Positions 1 to 11,995 are shown, numbered from the stretch's first letter. The stretch: DNA of 64,000 bases from Enterobacteriaceae bacterium RIT691 (GCA_009668205.1 WJYM01000015.1:23074-87073), one strand, 5' to 3'. Numbers and translations: made by a program. The notes: a model not told the origin generated them from the sequence alone.

Positions 1-739
1 AGAGGCCAACCGTACGCTGACAGGCCACCTGGCGCAGTATCACTTTGCACCGACGGAAACCTCGCGACAGAACCTGCTGCGGGAGAATCTCCATGACAGC
101 GCGATTCATGTCACCGGGAATACCGTGATTGACGCGTTGTTCTGGGTTCGCGATCGTGTGCTCAGCGATGATGCCCTGCGCACAAGCCTGGCCGCACGTT
201 ATCCGTTCTTACAGAGCGACAAAAAACTGATTCTGGTCACCGGTCATCGCCGTGAAAGCTTTGGACGTGGTTTTGAGGATATTTGCTATGCCCTGGCGGA
301 CATTGCTGCGGCAAATCCGGATGTGCAGATAGTCTATCCTGTACACCTCAACCCCAATGTCAGTGAGCCGGTCAATCGTATTCTTGGCCAGGTCACGAAT
401 GTCTTTCTGATTGAGCCGCAGGATTACCTGCCGTTTATCTGGCTGATGAATCGCGCCTGGCTGATCCTGACGGATTCCGGAGGCATTCAGGAAGAAGCGC
501 CGTCACTGGGCAAACCCGTTCTGGTGATGCGTGATACCACCGAACGCCCAGAGGCCGTCGATGCCGGAACGGTTCGCCTGGTCGGCACCGATCGTCAGCG
601 TATTGTCGAGGAAGTCACGCTTCTGCTACGGGATGGCGAAGAGTATGAGGTCATGAGCCGTGCTCATAATCCTTATGGTGACGGGCAGGCCTGCCACCGC
701 ATTCTGTCAGCGCTTAAAAACAACCAGGTAACATTATGA
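1..739 (+). CDS. wecB: UDP-N-acetylglucosamine 2-epimerase, 5'-truncated by window edge
   Basis: The reading frame is open from base 2 and no start is in the window, so about 245 C-terminal residues are visible of a family of about 376. The enzyme converts UDP-GlcNAc to UDP-ManNAc in the cytoplasm, the first step towards the ManNAcA sugar of enterobacterial common antigen. Visible family marks are the [11 protein letters not shown] block, the HLNPNV segment and [15 protein letters not shown], which form the nucleotide-binding C-terminal domain. The stop codon overlaps the wecC start as ATGA, so the two are translationally coupled. I recognise it by near identity to the E. coli protein. Confidence 0.96.
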   Translation, partial: EANRTLTGHLAQYHFAPTETSRQNLLRENLHDSAIHVTGNTVIDALFWVRDRVLSDDALRTSLAARYPFLQSDKKLILVTGHRRESFGRGFEDICYALADIAAANPDVQIVYPVHLNPNVSEPVNRILGQVTNVFLIEPQDYLPFIWLMNRAWLILTDSGGIQEEAPSLGKPVLVMRDTTERPEAVDAGTVRLVGTDRQRIVEEVTLLLRDGEEYEVMSRAHNPYGDGQACHRILSALKNNQVTL

Positions 740-1998
740 GCTTTTCGACCATTTCAGTGATTGGTCTTGGTTACATCGGGCTGCCGACGGCAGCAGCATT
801 TGCCTCGCGGCAGAAACTGGTGGTCGGCGTAGATATCAATCAACACGCCGTTGATACCATCAACCGTGGTGAAATCCATATCGTCGAGCCAGACCTGGAT
901 AAGGTTGTAAAAGCCGCTGTCGCTGACGGCTACCTGAAAGCCAGCACTACGCCGGTTGAAGCAGATGCGTGGCTGATTGCGGTGCCAACGCCCTTCAAGG
1001 GCGACCATGAGCCCGATATGGCCTACGTTGAAGCAGCGGCTAAATCCCTTGCGCCGGTACTGAAAAAAGGGGGATTGGTCATTCTTGAATCCACTTCCCC
1101 TGTGGGTGCGACCGAGCAGGTTGCGCAGTGGCTGGCAGAGATGCGCCCGGATCTGAGCTTCCCGCAGCAGGCGGGCGAGCAGGCGGATGTCAACATCGCT
1201 TATTGCCCGGAGCGTGTGCTGCCAGGCCAGGTGATGGTGGAATTAATTAAAAACGATCGCGTGATTGGTGGCATGACACCGGTGTGCTCTGCTCGTGCCA
1301 GTGAACTGTATAACATTTTCCTTGAAGGCGAGTGCGTGGTGACCAACGCCCGTACCGCCGAGATGTGTAAGCTCACCGAAAACAGCTTCCGTGATGTGAA
1401 CATCGCTTTTGCTAACGAGCTGTCGCTGATCTGTGCTGAAAAGGACATTAACGTCTGGGAGCTGATTCGCCTCGCGAATCGTCATCCGCGCGTCAATATT
1501 CTGCAACCGGGCCCTGGCGTGGGCGGGCATTGTATCGCCGTCGATCCCTGGTTCATTGTGGCGCAGAACCCGCAGCAGGCACGGTTGATTCGTACGGCCC
1601 GCGAGGTTAACGATCACAAACCTCATTGGGTTATCAATCAGGTGAAAGCGACGGTAGCGGATTGTCTGGCAGCAAATGGTAAGCGTGCTGCAGATATCAA
1701 AATTGCCTGTTTCGGCCTGGCGTTCAAACCCAACATTGACGATCTGCGTGAAAGCCCGGCAATGGAAATTGCCAGCCTTATCGCCGACTGGCACAGCGGC
1801 GAAACGCTGGTGGTTGAGCCAAACATTCATCAATTACCGAAGAAACTGGCGGGCAAAGCGACGCTGGTAGCGCTACAGGACGCATTGGCGAAAGCAGATG
1901 TCCTGGTGATGCTGGTTGACCACAAAGAGTTTAAAGCCATTGATGGCAACGCTATTGCTCAGACCTTTATTGTGGATACCAAAGGAGTCTGGTGTTGA
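736..1998 (+). CDS. wecC: UDP-N-acetyl-D-mannosamine dehydrogenase
   Basis: This 420-residue enzyme oxidises UDP-ManNAc to UDP-ManNAcA with two NAD+ in ECA synthesis. The N-terminus has the Rossmann fingerprint [10 protein letters not shown] (residues about 8-17). The catalytic cysteine lies in [11 protein letters not shown] at residue 266, and the C-terminal UDP-binding domain contains [17 protein letters not shown]. The length equals E. coli WecC. It overlaps wecB by 4 nt, and its stop overlaps the start of rffG, as expected inside one polycistronic unit. Confidence 0.97.
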   Translation: MSFSTISVIGLGYIGLPTAAAFASRQKLVVGVDINQHAVDTINRGEIHIVEPDLDKVVKAAVADGYLKASTTPVEADAWLIAVPTPFKGDHEPDMAYVEAAAKSLAPVLKKGGLVILESTSPVGATEQVAQWLAEMRPDLSFPQQAGEQADVNIAYCPERVLPGQVMVELIKNDRVIGGMTPVCSARASELYNIFLEGECVVTNARTAEMCKLTENSFRDVNIAFANELSLICAEKDINVWELIRLANRHPRVNILQPGPGVGGHCIAVDPWFIVAQNPQQARLIRTAREVNDHKPHWVINQVKATVADCLAANGKRAADIKIACFGLAFKPNIDDLRESPAMEIASLIADWHSGETLVVEPNIHQLPKKLAGKATLVALQDALAKADVLVMLVDHKEFKAIDGNAIAQTFIVDTKGVWC

Positions 1999-3062
1999 AG
2001 AAGATCCTGATTACCGGCGGTGCAGGCTTTATCGGTTCCGCCGTGGTCCGTCATATCATCAATGAAACGCCCGACAGCGTGCTGGTGGTGGATAAACTGA
2101 CTTACGCCGGTAACCTTGCTTCACTTGCTCCGGTTGAGCAGGACGATCGTTTCTCTTTTGAGCAGGTCGATATCTGCGATCGTCAGGCGCTGGATCGTCT
2201 TTTCACGACCTACCAGCCAGATGCAGTGATGCATCTGGCTGCAGAAAGCCATGTCGATCGTTCTATTGATGGACCTGCTGCTTTTATCGAAACGAATATT
2301 GTCGGTACCTACACGCTACTTGAAGCGGCCAGGGCCTGGTGGAATACGCTTAACGCGGACAAAAAGTCGGCCTTCCGTTTTCACCATATTTCGACCGATG
2401 AAGTGTATGGCGACCTGCATAACAGTGACGATTTTTTCACTGAAACTACGCCGTATGCGCCAAGCAGCCCTTATTCCGCATCGAAAGCGGGCAGCGATCA
2501 TCTGGTGCGTGCCTGGTTGCGAACCTATGGGCTACCTACGCTGGTCACTAACTGCTCCAACAATTACGGTCCTTTTCACTTTCCTGAAAAACTCATCCCG
2601 CTGACTATCCTCAATGCGTTAGCGGGAAAACCGTTGCCGGTCTACGGGAACGGGCAGCAGGTTCGTGACTGGCTGTATGTGGAAGATCACGCCCGTGCAC
2701 TCTATCGCGTGGTGACTGAGGGTGTTGTCGGGGAAACCTATAACATCGGTGGTCACAACGAGCGTAAAAATCTGGATGTGGTACATACCGTCTGCGCACT
2801 GCTGGAAGAGTTGGTGCCAAAAAAACCGCATGGTGTGGCGCACTATCAGGATCTGATCACCTTCGTTACCGACAGACCCGGGCACGATGTCCGCTATGCT
2901 ATTGATGCGGCGAAAATCGAACGCGAGCTCTGCTGGCGCCCTGAAGAGACGTTTGAAAGCGGCATGCGTAAAACGGTGCAGTGGTATCTCGAGAATGACA
3001 GCTGGTGGCAGCAGGTACTTGATGGCAGCTATCAGGGCGAACGTCTTGGCCTGAAGGGCTAA
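1995..3062 (+). CDS. rffG: dTDP-glucose 4,6-dehydratase (ECA cluster paralogue of RmlB)
   Basis: This SDR-type enzyme of 355 residues makes dTDP-4-keto-6-deoxyglucose on the route to the Fuc4NAc sugar of ECA. The nucleotide fingerprint is TGGAGFIGS near the N-terminus, and the catalytic pair is in [11 protein letters not shown]. Two starts are possible: GTG at 1992 and TTG at 1995. I prefer TTG because it gives the E. coli length, a TTGA overlap with the wecC stop, and 7 nt from the GGAG at 1984-1987. GTG would leave only 4 nt and add one residue. The start is therefore uncertain by one codon; the identity is secure. Confidence 0.95.
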   Translation: MKKILITGGAGFIGSAVVRHIINETPDSVLVVDKLTYAGNLASLAPVEQDDRFSFEQVDICDRQALDRLFTTYQPDAVMHLAAESHVDRSIDGPAAFIETNIVGTYTLLEAARAWWNTLNADKKSAFRFHHISTDEVYGDLHNSDDFFTETTPYAPSSPYSASKAGSDHLVRAWLRTYGLPTLVTNCSNNYGPFHFPEKLIPLTILNALAGKPLPVYGNGQQVRDWLYVEDHARALYRVVTEGVVGETYNIGGHNERKNLDVVHTVCALLEELVPKKPHGVAHYQDLITFVTDRPGHDVRYAIDAAKIERELCWRPEETFESGMRKTVQWYLENDSWWQQVLDGSYQGERLGLKG

Positions 3063-3078
3063 CCTCCCGGGAGGGGAC

Positions 3079-3960
3079 ATGAAAGGCATTATTCTGGCTG
3101 GTGGTTCCGGCACGCGTTTACACCCGATTACCCGCGGCGTATCGAAACAGCTGCTGCCGATCTACGATAAACCCATGATCTACTATCCGCTGTCGGTGTT
3201 GATGCTGGCGGGGATCCGCGAGATTCTTATCATCACCACGTCGGAAGATAAAAGTTATTTCCAGCGTCTGTTGGGCGATGGCTCAGAATTTGGTATCGAG
3301 CTTCACTATGCCGAGCAGCCGAGTCCTGATGGTCTTGCGCAAGCGTTCATCATAGGTGAAACGTTCCTTAATGGTGAGCCTTCCTGTTTAGTGCTCGGTG
3401 ATAACATCTTCTTTGGTCAGGGCTTCAGCCCGAAGCTACGTAATGTGGCGACCAGAACTGAAGGTGCAACCGTATTTGGCTATCAGGTGATGGATCCTGA
3501 GCGTTTTGGCGTCGTGGAGTTTGATGATAATTTCCGCGCGATTTCTCTCGAAGAGAAACCAAAAGCACCGAAGTCCAACTGGGCCGTCACCGGACTCTAT
3601 TTCTACGACAATAACGTGGTGGACTACGCCAAACGAGTGAAACCGTCTGAACGCGGCGAACTGGAGATCACCTCCATTAACCAGATGTATCTGGATGATG
3701 GCAAACTGACTGTAGAACTCCTGGGACGTGGTTTTGCCTGGCTTGATACCGGCACTCACGACAGTCTTATTGAGGCGAGTATGTTTGTGCAGACGGTGGA
3801 AAAACGCCAGGGATTCAAAATTGCCTGTCTGGAAGAGATTGCCTGGCGCAACGGTTGGTTGGATGACGATGGCGTAAAACGTGCGGCCAGCCAGCTTGCC
3901 AAAACCGGCTACGGCCAATACCTGCTGGAGCTGCTTCGTGCCCGTCCACGCCAATATTGA
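3079..3960 (+). CDS. rffH: Glucose-1-phosphate thymidylyltransferase (ECA cluster RmlA paralogue)
   Basis: This 293-residue enzyme joins glucose-1-phosphate and dTTP to give dTDP-glucose, the substrate of RffG next door. The signature GGSGTRLHP lies at the N-terminus, followed by [18 protein letters not shown] and the metal-binding VLGDNIFFG. The C-terminal helical region [13 protein letters not shown] is typical of the RmlA allosteric site. A strong GGGAGGGG ribosome site precedes the ATG. The last 23 nt overlap the start of wecD. Confidence 0.97.
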   Translation: MKGIILAGGSGTRLHPITRGVSKQLLPIYDKPMIYYPLSVLMLAGIREILIITTSEDKSYFQRLLGDGSEFGIELHYAEQPSPDGLAQAFIIGETFLNGEPSCLVLGDNIFFGQGFSPKLRNVATRTEGATVFGYQVMDPERFGVVEFDDNFRAISLEEKPKAPKSNWAVTGLYFYDNNVVDYAKRVKPSERGELEITSINQMYLDDGKLTVELLGRGFAWLDTGTHDSLIEASMFVQTVEKRQGFKIACLEEIAWRNGWLDDDGVKRAASQLAKTGYGQYLLELLRARPRQY

Positions 3961-4612
3961 AGCGCTGAACTGGGAGACTCAGTTCTTTGGGATCAACAGC
4001 GCCATTGCGCGTTTTAGCGACGATGCGGGGATCCTGACGGAAAGCGGGCTGGCGAAATGGTCTCGCGTGCAGGCCAAAATTCCTGCCCATCGGGTGGATT
4101 TACTTGATGCTCTGCAGCAGCTTGGTTTTCAGCTGGTGGAAGGCGAAGTGGATTTTTGTCTGCCGGTAAAAGCCTGTGTTGATCCGGGTGCGGAAGTGGC
4201 GCAGGAAAGTGATATCCCTCATCTGCGTGAACTTGCCGCGCAGGTATTTGCGCAGAGCCGCTTTCGTGCCCCTTGGTATGCAGAAGACGCCAGCGGGCGT
4301 TTCTATGCTCAGTGGATAGAAAACGCGGTTCGCGGCACGTTCGATAACCAATGCCTGGTGTTTCGCGATCAAAAGCAGGCGATCCGTGCTTTTGTGTCTC
4401 TTCGTCAATTGAGCGAAAGCGATGCGCGAATAGGCTTGCTGGCCGGCCGTGGGGCAGGTAAAGCATTAATGGAGGCCGCGCAGCGCTGGGCGCACCAGCG
4501 AGGCCTGACAACGCTGCGAGTGGCAACCCAGATGGGTAACACGGCAGCACTGAAACGTTATATTCAAAGCGGTGCTGTCCCTGAGAGCACCGCATACTGG
4601 TTATACAGGTGA
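3938..4612 (+). CDS. wecD: dTDP-4-amino-4,6-dideoxygalactose N-acetyltransferase
   Basis: This GNAT-fold acetyltransferase of 224 residues uses acetyl-CoA to make dTDP-Fuc4NAc, the third sugar donor of ECA. I place the start at GTG 3938, inside the 3' end of rffH, because it gives exactly the E. coli length and the conserved N-terminus [13 protein letters not shown]. An upstream ATG at 3881 would add 19 residues encoded entirely within rffH. The acetyl-CoA loop is [12 protein letters not shown], followed by [16 protein letters not shown]. The 23-nt overlap suggests translational coupling to rffH. Confidence 0.93.
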   Translation: MPVHANIEALNWETQFFGINSAIARFSDDAGILTESGLAKWSRVQAKIPAHRVDLLDALQQLGFQLVEGEVDFCLPVKACVDPGAEVAQESDIPHLRELAAQVFAQSRFRAPWYAEDASGRFYAQWIENAVRGTFDNQCLVFRDQKQAIRAFVSLRQLSESDARIGLLAGRGAGKALMEAAQRWAHQRGLTTLRVATQMGNTAALKRYIQSGAVPESTAYWLYR

Positions 4613-4616
4613 GACG

Positions 4617-5747
4617 ATGATTCCTTTTAACGCACCGCCGGTTGTAGGCACAGAGCTGGAATACATGCAGGCTGCGATGGGCAGCGGAAAACTGTGTGGA
4701 GATGGTGGATTTACCCGTCGCTGCCAGCAGTGGATGGAGCAGCGTTTTGGCAGCGCCAAAGTCCTGCTCACCCCGTCCTGCACGGCTTCACTGGAGATGG
4801 CTGCGCTGTTACTGGATATTCAGCCCGGTGATGAAGTGATTATGCCGAGCTATACGTTTGTTTCCACCTCGAACGCCTTCGTCTTGCGTGGCGCGAAAAT
4901 CGTGTTTGTCGATATTCGTCGCGACACCATGAACATTGATGAGACGCTGATTGAAGCGGCTATCACCGAGAAAACCCGCGCAATCGTACCGGTGCATTAC
5001 GCAGGTGTGGCTTGCGAAATGGACACCATCATGGCGGTGGCGAAAAAGCATAATCTGTTCGTGGTGGAAGATGCCGCTCAGGGCGTTATGTCGACCTACA
5101 AAGGTCGTGCGCTGGGTACCATTGGTCACATCGGCTGCTTCAGTTTCCATGAAACCAAGAACTACACCGCCGGTGGTGAAGGCGGGGCGACGCTGATCAA
5201 TGACAGTAAGCTGGTGGAGCGGGCGGAAATCATTCGCGAGAAAGGCACAAACCGCAGTCAGTTCTTCCGTGGACAGGTCGATAAATACACCTGGCGCGAT
5301 ATCGGCTCGAGTTACCTGATGGCCGATCTGCAGGCCGCCTATCTCTGGGCGCAGCTGGAGGCTGCTGATCGTATTAATCAGCAGCGCCTGAGCCTGTGGC
5401 AAACCTATTACGATGCGCTGAAGCCCCTGGCGGATGTCGGTCGTATTGCGTTGCCAACCATACCGGCAGACTGCGTTCACAACGCGCACATGTTCTACAT
5501 CAAGCTGCGTGATGAGGCCGACCGTGGCAAGCTGATTGCCTGGATGAAAGAGGCTGAAATTATGGCGGTGTTCCACTACATCCCGCTGCACTCGTCCCCA
5601 GCCGGTAAAGCCTTTGGACAATTCCATGGCGAAGACCGCTTCACCACTCAGGAAAGTGAGCGCCTGCTTCGTCTGCCGCTCTTTTATAATCTGACTCCGG
5701 TGAACCAACGTACGGTAATTAACTCCCTGCTGAGCTATTTCGCCTGA
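4617..5747 (+). CDS. wecE: dTDP-4-amino-4,6-dideoxygalactose transaminase
   Basis: This PLP-dependent sugar aminotransferase of the DegT/DnrJ/EryC1 family (376 residues) aminates dTDP-4-keto-6-deoxyglucose using glutamate. The PLP lysine is K181 in SFHETKNYTAGGEGG, and VVEDAAQ carries the aspartate that contacts the cofactor ring. I chose ATG 4617, 4 nt after the wecD stop, because it matches the E. coli length and N-terminus MIPFNAPPVVG. An upstream in-frame start at 4572 lies inside wecD and would add 15 unrelated residues. Confidence 0.97.
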   Translation: MIPFNAPPVVGTELEYMQAAMGSGKLCGDGGFTRRCQQWMEQRFGSAKVLLTPSCTASLEMAALLLDIQPGDEVIMPSYTFVSTSNAFVLRGAKIVFVDIRRDTMNIDETLIEAAITEKTRAIVPVHYAGVACEMDTIMAVAKKHNLFVVEDAAQGVMSTYKGRALGTIGHIGCFSFHETKNYTAGGEGGATLINDSKLVERAEIIREKGTNRSQFFRGQVDKYTWRDIGSSYLMADLQAAYLWAQLEAADRINQQRLSLWQTYYDALKPLADVGRIALPTIPADCVHNAHMFYIKLRDEADRGKLIAWMKEAEIMAVFHYIPLHSSPAGKAFGQFHGEDRFTTQESERLLRLPLFYNLTPVNQRTVINSLLSYFA

Positions 5748-5748
5748 T

Positions 5749-6999
5749 ATGTCACTGGCAAAAGCTTCAATCTGGACTGCCGCCAGCACGCTGGTAAAAA
5801 TCGGTGCTGGTCTGTTGGTGGTAAAATTGCTTGCGGTTTCCTATGGCCCGTCAGGCGTGGGTCAGGCGGGGAACTTCCGTCAGCTGGTGACCGTGCTTGG
5901 GGTGCTGGCAGGTGCTGGCATTTTCAACGGCGTGACAAAGTATGTCGCGCAGTATCACGATGATCCCACGCACTTACGCAAAGTGGTCGGTACCTCATCC
6001 TCGATGGTGCTGGGTTTTTCCACGCTGCTGGCCGTCGTTTTCGTACTGGCGGCGGCACCGATAAGCCAGGGGCTGTTTGGCCATTCACACTATCAGGGGC
6101 TGGTCCGACTGGTTGCCCTGGTGCAAATGGGGATCGCCTGGGCAAACCTGCTGCTGGCCTTGCTAAAGGGCTTTCGCGATGCATCCGCTAACGCACTGGC
6201 GCTGATTGCCGGGAGTCTCATCGGCGTGGCGGCTTACTTCCTCAGCTGGCATCTTGGCGGCTACGAAGGGGCGCTGCTGGGGCTGGCGTTAGTGCCTGCA
6301 CTGGTGGTGATTCCGGCGGGTGTGATGCTGGTGAAACGCAAAGCGATCCCGCTTTCGTACCTTAAACCCCAATGGGATGCTTTCCTTGCGGGCCAGCTAG
6401 GGAAATTTACGCTGATGGCGCTGCTCACGTCGGTCACGATCCCCGTGGCTTATGTGATGATGCGAAACCTGCTGGCGGCGCACTACAGCTGGGATGAAGT
6501 GGGGATTTGGCAGGGCGTCAGCAGTATTTCCGATGCCTATCTGCAATTTATCACCGCTTCGTTTAGCGTATATCTGCTGCCTACGTTGTCCCGGTTAACG
6601 GCGAAAGCTGACATCACCCGTGAGATTGTGAAATCCCTGAAGTTTGTCCTTCCTGCGGTGGCGGCGGCAAGTTTAACCGTCTGGCTGCTGCGCGATTTTG
6701 CTATCTGGCTGCTGTTTTCCTCGAAGTTCACCGCGATGCGCGACCTTTTCGCCTGGCAGCTGGTGGGCGATGTCCTGAAAGTAGGCGCTTACGTATACGG
6801 CTATCTGGTGATCGCCAAAGCCTCACTGCGTTTCTATATTCTGACCGAGGTCAGTCAGTTTGCTTTACTGACGGCGTTTTCGCACTGGCTTATCCCGGTG
6901 CATGGCGCTTTGGGTGCAGCTCAGGCCTATATGGCGACCTATATTGTCTATTTTTTGCTGTGTAGCAGCGTATTTTTAATCTGGCGTAAACGGGCATGA
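5749..6999 (+). CDS. wzxE: Lipid III flippase of ECA synthesis
   Basis: This 416-residue inner-membrane protein of the Wzx/MOP-type polysaccharide exporter family has about 12 hydrophobic helices. It moves the completed undecaprenyl-PP-trisaccharide (lipid III) to the periplasmic face. The N-terminus [20 protein letters not shown] and the rest of the chain follow E. coli WzxE closely. One base separates it from the wecE stop, and its stop overlaps the wecF start as ATGA. Confidence 0.96.
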   Translation: MSLAKASIWTAASTLVKIGAGLLVVKLLAVSYGPSGVGQAGNFRQLVTVLGVLAGAGIFNGVTKYVAQYHDDPTHLRKVVGTSSSMVLGFSTLLAVVFVLAAAPISQGLFGHSHYQGLVRLVALVQMGIAWANLLLALLKGFRDASANALALIAGSLIGVAAYFLSWHLGGYEGALLGLALVPALVVIPAGVMLVKRKAIPLSYLKPQWDAFLAGQLGKFTLMALLTSVTIPVAYVMMRNLLAAHYSWDEVGIWQGVSSISDAYLQFITASFSVYLLPTLSRLTAKADITREIVKSLKFVLPAVAAASLTVWLLRDFAIWLLFSSKFTAMRDLFAWQLVGDVLKVGAYVYGYLVIAKASLRFYILTEVSQFALLTAFSHWLIPVHGALGAAQAYMATYIVYFLLCSSVFLIWRKRA

Positions 7000-8075
7000 C
7001 TGTACTGATACACGTACTGGGATCGGATATCCCACACCATAACCAGACCGTACTGCGGTTTTTTAACGATGAGCTGGCGGGTACAAGCCCGCATGCCCGC
7101 GAGTTTCTGGTGGTTGGAGACGAAAAGGAGCTACGTGCTGCCAACCCGGCGCTTTCGCTACGCTTCTATGCCGATAAAAAATCGCTGGCGAAAGCGGTTG
7201 TCGCAAAGGCCAAAGCCGATCGCAGCCAGCGTTTCTTCTTCCACGGGCAGTTCAACTTCAGTCTGTGGATAGCTTTACTGACCCGCGATATTAAGCCGGC
7301 GCAGTTCAACTGGCACGTCTGGGGAGCGGATTTGTATGAGGTTTCCCGGGGGCTGAAATTCCGCTTGTTTTATCCTTTGCGCCGCCTGGCGCAAGGCCGC
7401 GTAGGGCGTGCCTTTGCGACTCGTGGTGATCTCAACACCTTCACCAAACAGCATCCACAGGTGAAAGGTGAGCTGCTCTATTTCCCGACGCGGATGGATC
7501 CTCAACTGAACAATCTGGGTAACCAGCCCCGTAGTGGGGACGCGCTGACCATTCTGGTGGGAAATTCCGGCGATCGCAGCAATGACCATTGTGCGGCGCT
7601 GAAGGCTATTCACCAGCAATTTGGCGACACCGTAACTGTTGTCGTGCCGATGGGCTATCCTGCTAATAATGAGGATTACATTCAGGAAGTTCGTGCGGCA
7701 GGCGAAGCGCTGTTCAGCGCGGACCATCTGCAGATCCTGAGTGAAAAACTGGCGTTTGATGAGTATCTGACCCTGCTGCGTCGCTGTGATTTGGGCTATT
7801 TTCTCTTCCCACGTCAGCAGGGTATTGGTACGCAGTGCCTGCTTATTCAGGCCGGAATTCCGTGCGTATTAAACCGGGAGAACCCGTTCTGGCAGGATAT
7901 GACTGAGCAACACATACCGGTCTTGTTTACAACGGACTCGCTGGATGTTGCGGTTGTGCGTGAAGCCCAGCGCCAGTTGGCCAATGTGGATAAAACGCAG
8001 ATAGCGTTTTTCCGTCCAAACTACCTTGAGCCATGGCACCGCGCGTTGCAGGTAGCAGCAGGAGAAGCGCAATGA
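6996..8075 (+). CDS. wecF: TDP-Fuc4NAc:lipid II Fuc4NAc transferase
   Basis: This 359-residue glycosyltransferase adds Fuc4NAc to lipid II, completing the ECA trisaccharide on the cytoplasmic side of the membrane. The chain starts [17 protein letters not shown] and contains the conserved [17 protein letters not shown] donor-binding region and the [13 protein letters not shown] loop. It has no membrane helix and is probably peripheral. It overlaps wzxE by 4 nt and wzyE by 4 nt. Confidence 0.95.
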   Translation: MTVLIHVLGSDIPHHNQTVLRFFNDELAGTSPHAREFLVVGDEKELRAANPALSLRFYADKKSLAKAVVAKAKADRSQRFFFHGQFNFSLWIALLTRDIKPAQFNWHVWGADLYEVSRGLKFRLFYPLRRLAQGRVGRAFATRGDLNTFTKQHPQVKGELLYFPTRMDPQLNNLGNQPRSGDALTILVGNSGDRSNDHCAALKAIHQQFGDTVTVVVPMGYPANNEDYIQEVRAAGEALFSADHLQILSEKLAFDEYLTLLRRCDLGYFLFPRQQGIGTQCLLIQAGIPCVLNRENPFWQDMTEQHIPVLFTTDSLDVAVVREAQRQLANVDKTQIAFFRPNYLEPWHRALQVAAGEAQ

Positions 8076-9424
8076 GCCTGATGCAGTTTACCGGTCTGTT
8101 AGTGGTTTGGCTGTTCTCATCGCTGTTTATCGCGACTCTGACGTACTTTGAATTCCGCCGGGTGCGCTTCAACTTCAATGTGTTCTTTTCTCTGCTGTTT
8201 TTGCTGACGTTTTTCTTCGGATTCCCGCTGTCGATGACGCTGGTGTTCCGTTTCGACGTTGGCATCGCGCCACCGGAGATTTTGCTGCAGGCGCTGCTGT
8301 CAGCGGTCTGTTTCTATGCCATGTACTACGTCACCTACAAAACGCGGTTGCGTGCGGGTCGTGAGGCAACTGAGCGACGCCCACTGTTTAACATCAACCG
8401 CGTTGAAGCGCATTTGACGTGGCTGATGCTGGCGCTGATCGCCCTGATTAGCGTTGGGATTTTCTTTGCGCACAACGGGTTCCTGCTGTTTAAGCTGCAC
8501 TCCTACAGCCAGATTTTCTCCAGCGAAGTGTCCGGGGTAGCGTTAAAGCGGTTCTTCTATTTCTTCATCCCGGCGATGCTGGTGGTTTATTTCCTGCGCC
8601 AGGACAGTAAAGCGTGGCTGTTCTTCCTGGTCAGCACCGTGGCATTTGGACTGCTGACCTATGTGATCGTCGGAGGGACGCGCGCCAATATCATCATCGC
8701 GTTTGCCATCTTCCTGTTTATCGGCATTATTCGCGGCTGGATTTCGCTGTGGATGCTGGCGGCGGCCGGGGTGTTTGGCATTGTCGGGATGTTCTGGCTG
8801 GCGCTGAAGCGCTACGGGATGAACGTCAGCGGTGATGAAGCGTTCTATACTTTTCTCTATTTGACCCGCGATACCTTCTCGCCATGGGAAAATTTAAGCC
8901 TGTTGCTGCAAAACTACGACAAAATAGATTTCCAGGGACTGGCGCCAATCGTGCGTGATTTCTATGTTTTCATCCCGAGTTGGCTGTGGCCGGATCGCCC
9001 GAGTATTGTGCTTAACACGGCCAATTACTTTACCTGGGAAGTGCTGAATAACCACTCAGGGCTCGCTATCTCGCCGACGCTGATTGGTTCGCTGGTGGTC
9101 ATGGGTGGAGCGTGGTTTATCCCGCTTGGCGCCGTGGTCGTGGGGCTGATTATCAAATGGTTCGATTGGATCTATCAACTCGGCAACCGTGAGTCTAACC
9201 GTTATAAGGCCGCCATCCTGCACAGCTTCTGTTTTGGCGCTATCTTCAACATGATAGTGCTGGCTCGCGAGGGGCTTGATTCGTTTGTCTCCCGCGTGGT
9301 CTTTTTCCTGGTGATATTTGGGTTCTGCCTGCTCGTCGCCAAATTGCTTTACTGGCTGTTGGACCACGCAGGGTTGATTCATCAACGTCGACAGCCTCAA
9401 TCTCTGGTGCCAGAAGGAAAATAA
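8072..9424 (+). CDS. wzyE: ECA polymerase
   Basis: This polytopic inner-membrane polymerase of 450 residues joins ECA trisaccharide units in the periplasm, with chain length set by WzzE (outside the window). About 11 hydrophobic helices are visible. A highly conserved central stretch contains [14 protein letters not shown] and the periplasmic loop [14 protein letters not shown]. The ATG at 8072 was chosen over an upstream one at 8033 because it gives the E. coli length and an ATGA overlap with wecF. Confidence 0.96.
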   Translation: MSLMQFTGLLVVWLFSSLFIATLTYFEFRRVRFNFNVFFSLLFLLTFFFGFPLSMTLVFRFDVGIAPPEILLQALLSAVCFYAMYYVTYKTRLRAGREATERRPLFNINRVEAHLTWLMLALIALISVGIFFAHNGFLLFKLHSYSQIFSSEVSGVALKRFFYFFIPAMLVVYFLRQDSKAWLFFLVSTVAFGLLTYVIVGGTRANIIIAFAIFLFIGIIRGWISLWMLAAAGVFGIVGMFWLALKRYGMNVSGDEAFYTFLYLTRDTFSPWENLSLLLQNYDKIDFQGLAPIVRDFYVFIPSWLWPDRPSIVLNTANYFTWEVLNNHSGLAISPTLIGSLVVMGGAWFIPLGAVVVGLIIKWFDWIYQLGNRESNRYKAAILHSFCFGAIFNMIVLAREGLDSFVSRVVFFLVIFGFCLLVAKLLYWLLDHAGLIHQRRQPQSLVPEGK

Positions 9425-10164
9425 TGACGGATACAACAACAGCACCGCTTTATAGCGTGCGTGGGCTGCAGCTTATCGGCTGGCGGGATATGCAGCATGC
9501 GCTCGATTATTTATATGCTGGTGGCGATATGAAGCAAGGAACGCTGGTGGCCATCAATGCAGAGAAAGTGCTGACGGCAGAAGACAATGCTGACGTGCGC
9601 TCGCTGATAGACGCGGCAGAGTATAAGTATGCCGATGGGATTAGCGTCGTGCGTTCGGTGCGCAAAAAGTATCCTCAGGCAGATATTTCCCGCGTGGCAG
9701 GCGCAGACCTGTGGGAAGCGTTAATGGCCAGGGCGGGAGCCGAGGGCACGCCCGTCTTTTTGGTGGGGGGGAAACCCGAGGTGCTGGCCCAGACTGAAGC
9801 GAAGCTGCGCAAGCAGTGGAATGTGAATATCGCGGGCAGTCAGGACGGCTACTTTACGGCAGAGAACCGGCAGGCGCTGTTTAAGCGTATTCAGGACAGC
9901 GGCGCGCAGATAGTCACGGTGGCGATGGGATCACCAAAGCAAGAGATCTTTATGCGCGACTGTCGGTTGATTCATCCGAATGCGTTATACATGGGCGTCG
10001 GGGGCACGTATGACGTGTTTACCGGACACGTCAAGCGAGCGCCGAAGATCTGGCAGACGCTGGGGCTGGAATGGCTCTACCGTCTGTTGTCTCAGCCAAG
10101 CCGTATTTCCCGCCAGCTGCGCCTTCTGCGTTATCTTCGTTGGCACTACACCGGCAAGCTCTGA
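9424..10164 (+). CDS. wecG: UDP-ManNAcA:lipid I ManNAcA transferase
   Basis: This WecG/TagA/CpsF-family (GT26) glycosyltransferase of 246 residues adds ManNAcA to undecaprenyl-PP-GlcNAc (lipid I) to give lipid II. Visible family blocks are [38 protein letters not shown] and the [16 protein letters not shown] motif. The ATG shares one base with the wzyE stop. It is the last gene of the ECA unit. Confidence 0.96.
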   Translation: MTDTTTAPLYSVRGLQLIGWRDMQHALDYLYAGGDMKQGTLVAINAEKVLTAEDNADVRSLIDAAEYKYADGISVVRSVRKKYPQADISRVAGADLWEALMARAGAEGTPVFLVGGKPEVLAQTEAKLRKQWNVNIAGSQDGYFTAENRQALFKRIQDSGAQIVTVAMGSPKQEIFMRDCRLIHPNALYMGVGGTYDVFTGHVKRAPKIWQTLGLEWLYRLLSQPSRISRQLRLLRYLRWHYTGKL

Positions 10165-10184
10165 GTTTTTCCTTTCTTCGCTAA

Positions 10185-10215
10185 AATGTATTGCGCGCTT
10201 ATTGTGCAATACATT
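10185..10215 (+). repeat. Inverted repeat after the ECA cluster
   Basis: AATGTATTGC (10185-10194) is perfectly repeated in inverse as GCAATACATT (10206-10215) with an 11-nt loop, 20 nt after wecG. There is no T-tract after it, so it looks like an mRNA 3' stabilising hairpin or a weak terminator rather than a classical intrinsic terminator. The remaining bases to yifK presumably hold the yifK promoter, which I could not place. CAAACACACGAGG just before the yifK start is CA-rich, like targets of the GcvB small RNA. Confidence 0.5.
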
Positions 10216-10373
10216 CACATATCTAATACTTTGTTTGCCATTTCACCGTTTTTATTCAACCATGCGCCCCCTTAAACGCCCGTTGCCCATCAGGGACAGG
10301 TGCATCACGACAGTGAACACTGTTGATAACAATAACCGGCATCGACCGGAACGCTGCAAACACACGAGGATCT

Positions 10374-11759
10374 ATGGCTGAGAAAGAACCGGCGCTACAG
10401 CGAGGGCTGGAAGCGCGTCACATCGAATTAATAGCGCTGGGCGGTACCATCGGCGTTGGGCTGTTTATGGGCTCAGCGAGCACGCTGAAATGGGCCGGAC
10501 CTTCCGTTTTACTGGCTTATATCGTGGCAGGGCTGTTTGTCTTCTTCATCATGCGCTCAATGGGGGAAATGCTGTTTCTTGAGCCCGTGACGGGGTCTTT
10601 TGCCGTTTATGCCCACCGCTACATGAGTCCCTTTTTCGGCTACCTTACCGCATGGTCCTACTGGTTTATGTGGATGGCCGTGGGGATCTCAGAAATCACG
10701 GCCATCGGCGTGTACGTGCAGTTCTGGTTCCCGGATATGGCGCAGTGGATACCCGCGCTGATAGCCGTGGCGCTGGTGGCGCTGGCCAATCTTGCGGCGG
10801 TACGCCTGTATGGTGAACTGGAATTCTGGTTTGCGATGATCAAAGTCACCACCATCATTGTGATGATTGTGGTTGGACTGGGCGTGATTTTCTTCGGTTT
10901 TGGTAACGGTGGTCAGGCGCTTGGCTTTGGCAATCTTACGCAACATGGTGGGTTCTTTGCCGGTGGCTGGAAAGGCTTCCTGACGGCGCTGTGTATTGTC
11001 GTGGCGTCCTATCAGGGCGTCGAGCTTATTGGCATCACCGCTGGCGAAGCGAAAAATCCGCAGGTCACGCTACGTAGCGCGGTGGGTAAAGTGCTGTGGC
11101 GGATCCTGATTTTTTATGTGGGCGCGATTTTTGTGATCGTCACGATTTTCCCGTGGAATGAAATCGGCAAAAGCGGTAGCCCGTTTGTCCTGACCTTTGC
11201 GAAAATTGGCATTACCGCTGCGGCAGGCATCATCAACTTCGTGGTGCTGACCGCGGCACTGTCTGGCTGCAACAGCGGGATGTACAGCTGTGGGCGTATG
11301 CTGTATGCGCTGGCGAAGAACCGCCAACTGCCTGCCGTCGTGGCGAAAGTATCCCGCAACGGCGTGCCGGTGATGGGGGTGGCGGTTTCTATCGCAATCT
11401 TGTTGTTGGGGTCGTGCCTGAACTACCTGATCCCGAATCCACAGCAGGTGTTTGTCTATGTCTACAGCGCCAGCGTCCTGCCGGGAATGGTGCCGTGGTT
11501 TGTGATCCTGATTAGCCAGCTGCGTTTTCGCCAGGCGCATCAAAGGGCGATGGTGAATCATCCTTTCCGTTCGGTGCTGTTCCCCTGGACGAACTATCTG
11601 ACGATGGCCTTCCTGGTTTGTGTGCTGTTTGGGATGGGCTTCAATGAAGACACGCGTATGTCACTCATTGTCGGTGCGATTTTTTTGCTGGCCGTCACGC
11701 TGCTTTACAAGCTTTTGGGCCTTCAGCAAAGCGGTAAAGCGCATAATTTGTCTGAATAA
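10374..11759 (+). CDS. yifK: Amino acid permease of the APC superfamily
   Basis: This 461-residue, 12-helix inner-membrane amino acid transporter belongs to the AroP/ProY group; the E. coli and Salmonella proteins are linked to threonine/serine uptake. The family signature is at the N-terminus: [17 protein letters not shown], with the substrate-binding helix-break motif [10 protein letters not shown] chose ATG 10374, eight nt after an AGGA, because it gives exactly the E. coli length; a 17-residue extension upstream is not conserved. No terminator follows, so some transcripts may run into the tRNA operon. Confidence 0.93.
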   Translation: MAEKEPALQRGLEARHIELIALGGTIGVGLFMGSASTLKWAGPSVLLAYIVAGLFVFFIMRSMGEMLFLEPVTGSFAVYAHRYMSPFFGYLTAWSYWFMWMAVGISEITAIGVYVQFWFPDMAQWIPALIAVALVALANLAAVRLYGELEFWFAMIKVTTIIVMIVVGLGVIFFGFGNGGQALGFGNLTQHGGFFAGGWKGFLTALCIVVASYQGVELIGITAGEAKNPQVTLRSAVGKVLWRILIFYVGAIFVIVTIFPWNEIGKSGSPFVLTFAKIGITAAAGIINFVVLTAALSGCNSGMYSCGRMLYALAKNRQLPAVVAKVSRNGVPVMGVAVSIAILLLGSCLNYLIPNPQQVFVYVYSASVLPGMVPWFVILISQLRFRQAHQRAMVNHPFRSVLFPWTNYLTMAFLVCVLFGMGFNEDTRMSLIVGAIFLLAVTLLYKLLGLQQSGKAHNLSE

Positions 11760-11811
11760 GCGACAAAACGCACAAACCATGAGCAAACAAACATTTTATT
11801 TAAAAAGGCAC

Positions 11812-11840
11812 TAGACAGGGGGTAGGGAAGTCCGTATTAT
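11812..11840 (+). promoter_or_regulatory. Sigma-70 promoter of the tRNA operon
   Basis: A -35 element TAGACA (11812-11817) and a -10 element TATTAT (11835-11840) are separated by exactly 17 bp. The next bases, CCGACCCCGC, form a GC-rich discriminator, the mark of stringently controlled stable RNA promoters. Transcription would start about 15 nt before the first tRNA. Confidence 0.8.
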
Positions 11841-11861
11841 CCGACCCCGCAACGGCGCTAA

Positions 11862-11938
<77 letters not shown>

Positions 11939-11995
11939 TTCACCCGGTGCTGGAGCTGCGGTGGTTTTTAAAACCGCGTAGAAGAGATTTGCAGT

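Noticed and set aside
10374..10394. GcvB target site at yifK
   Set aside because: The CA-rich bases before the start are suggestive, but pairing with GcvB cannot be shown without that RNA's sequence, so it is noted only in the upstream feature text.
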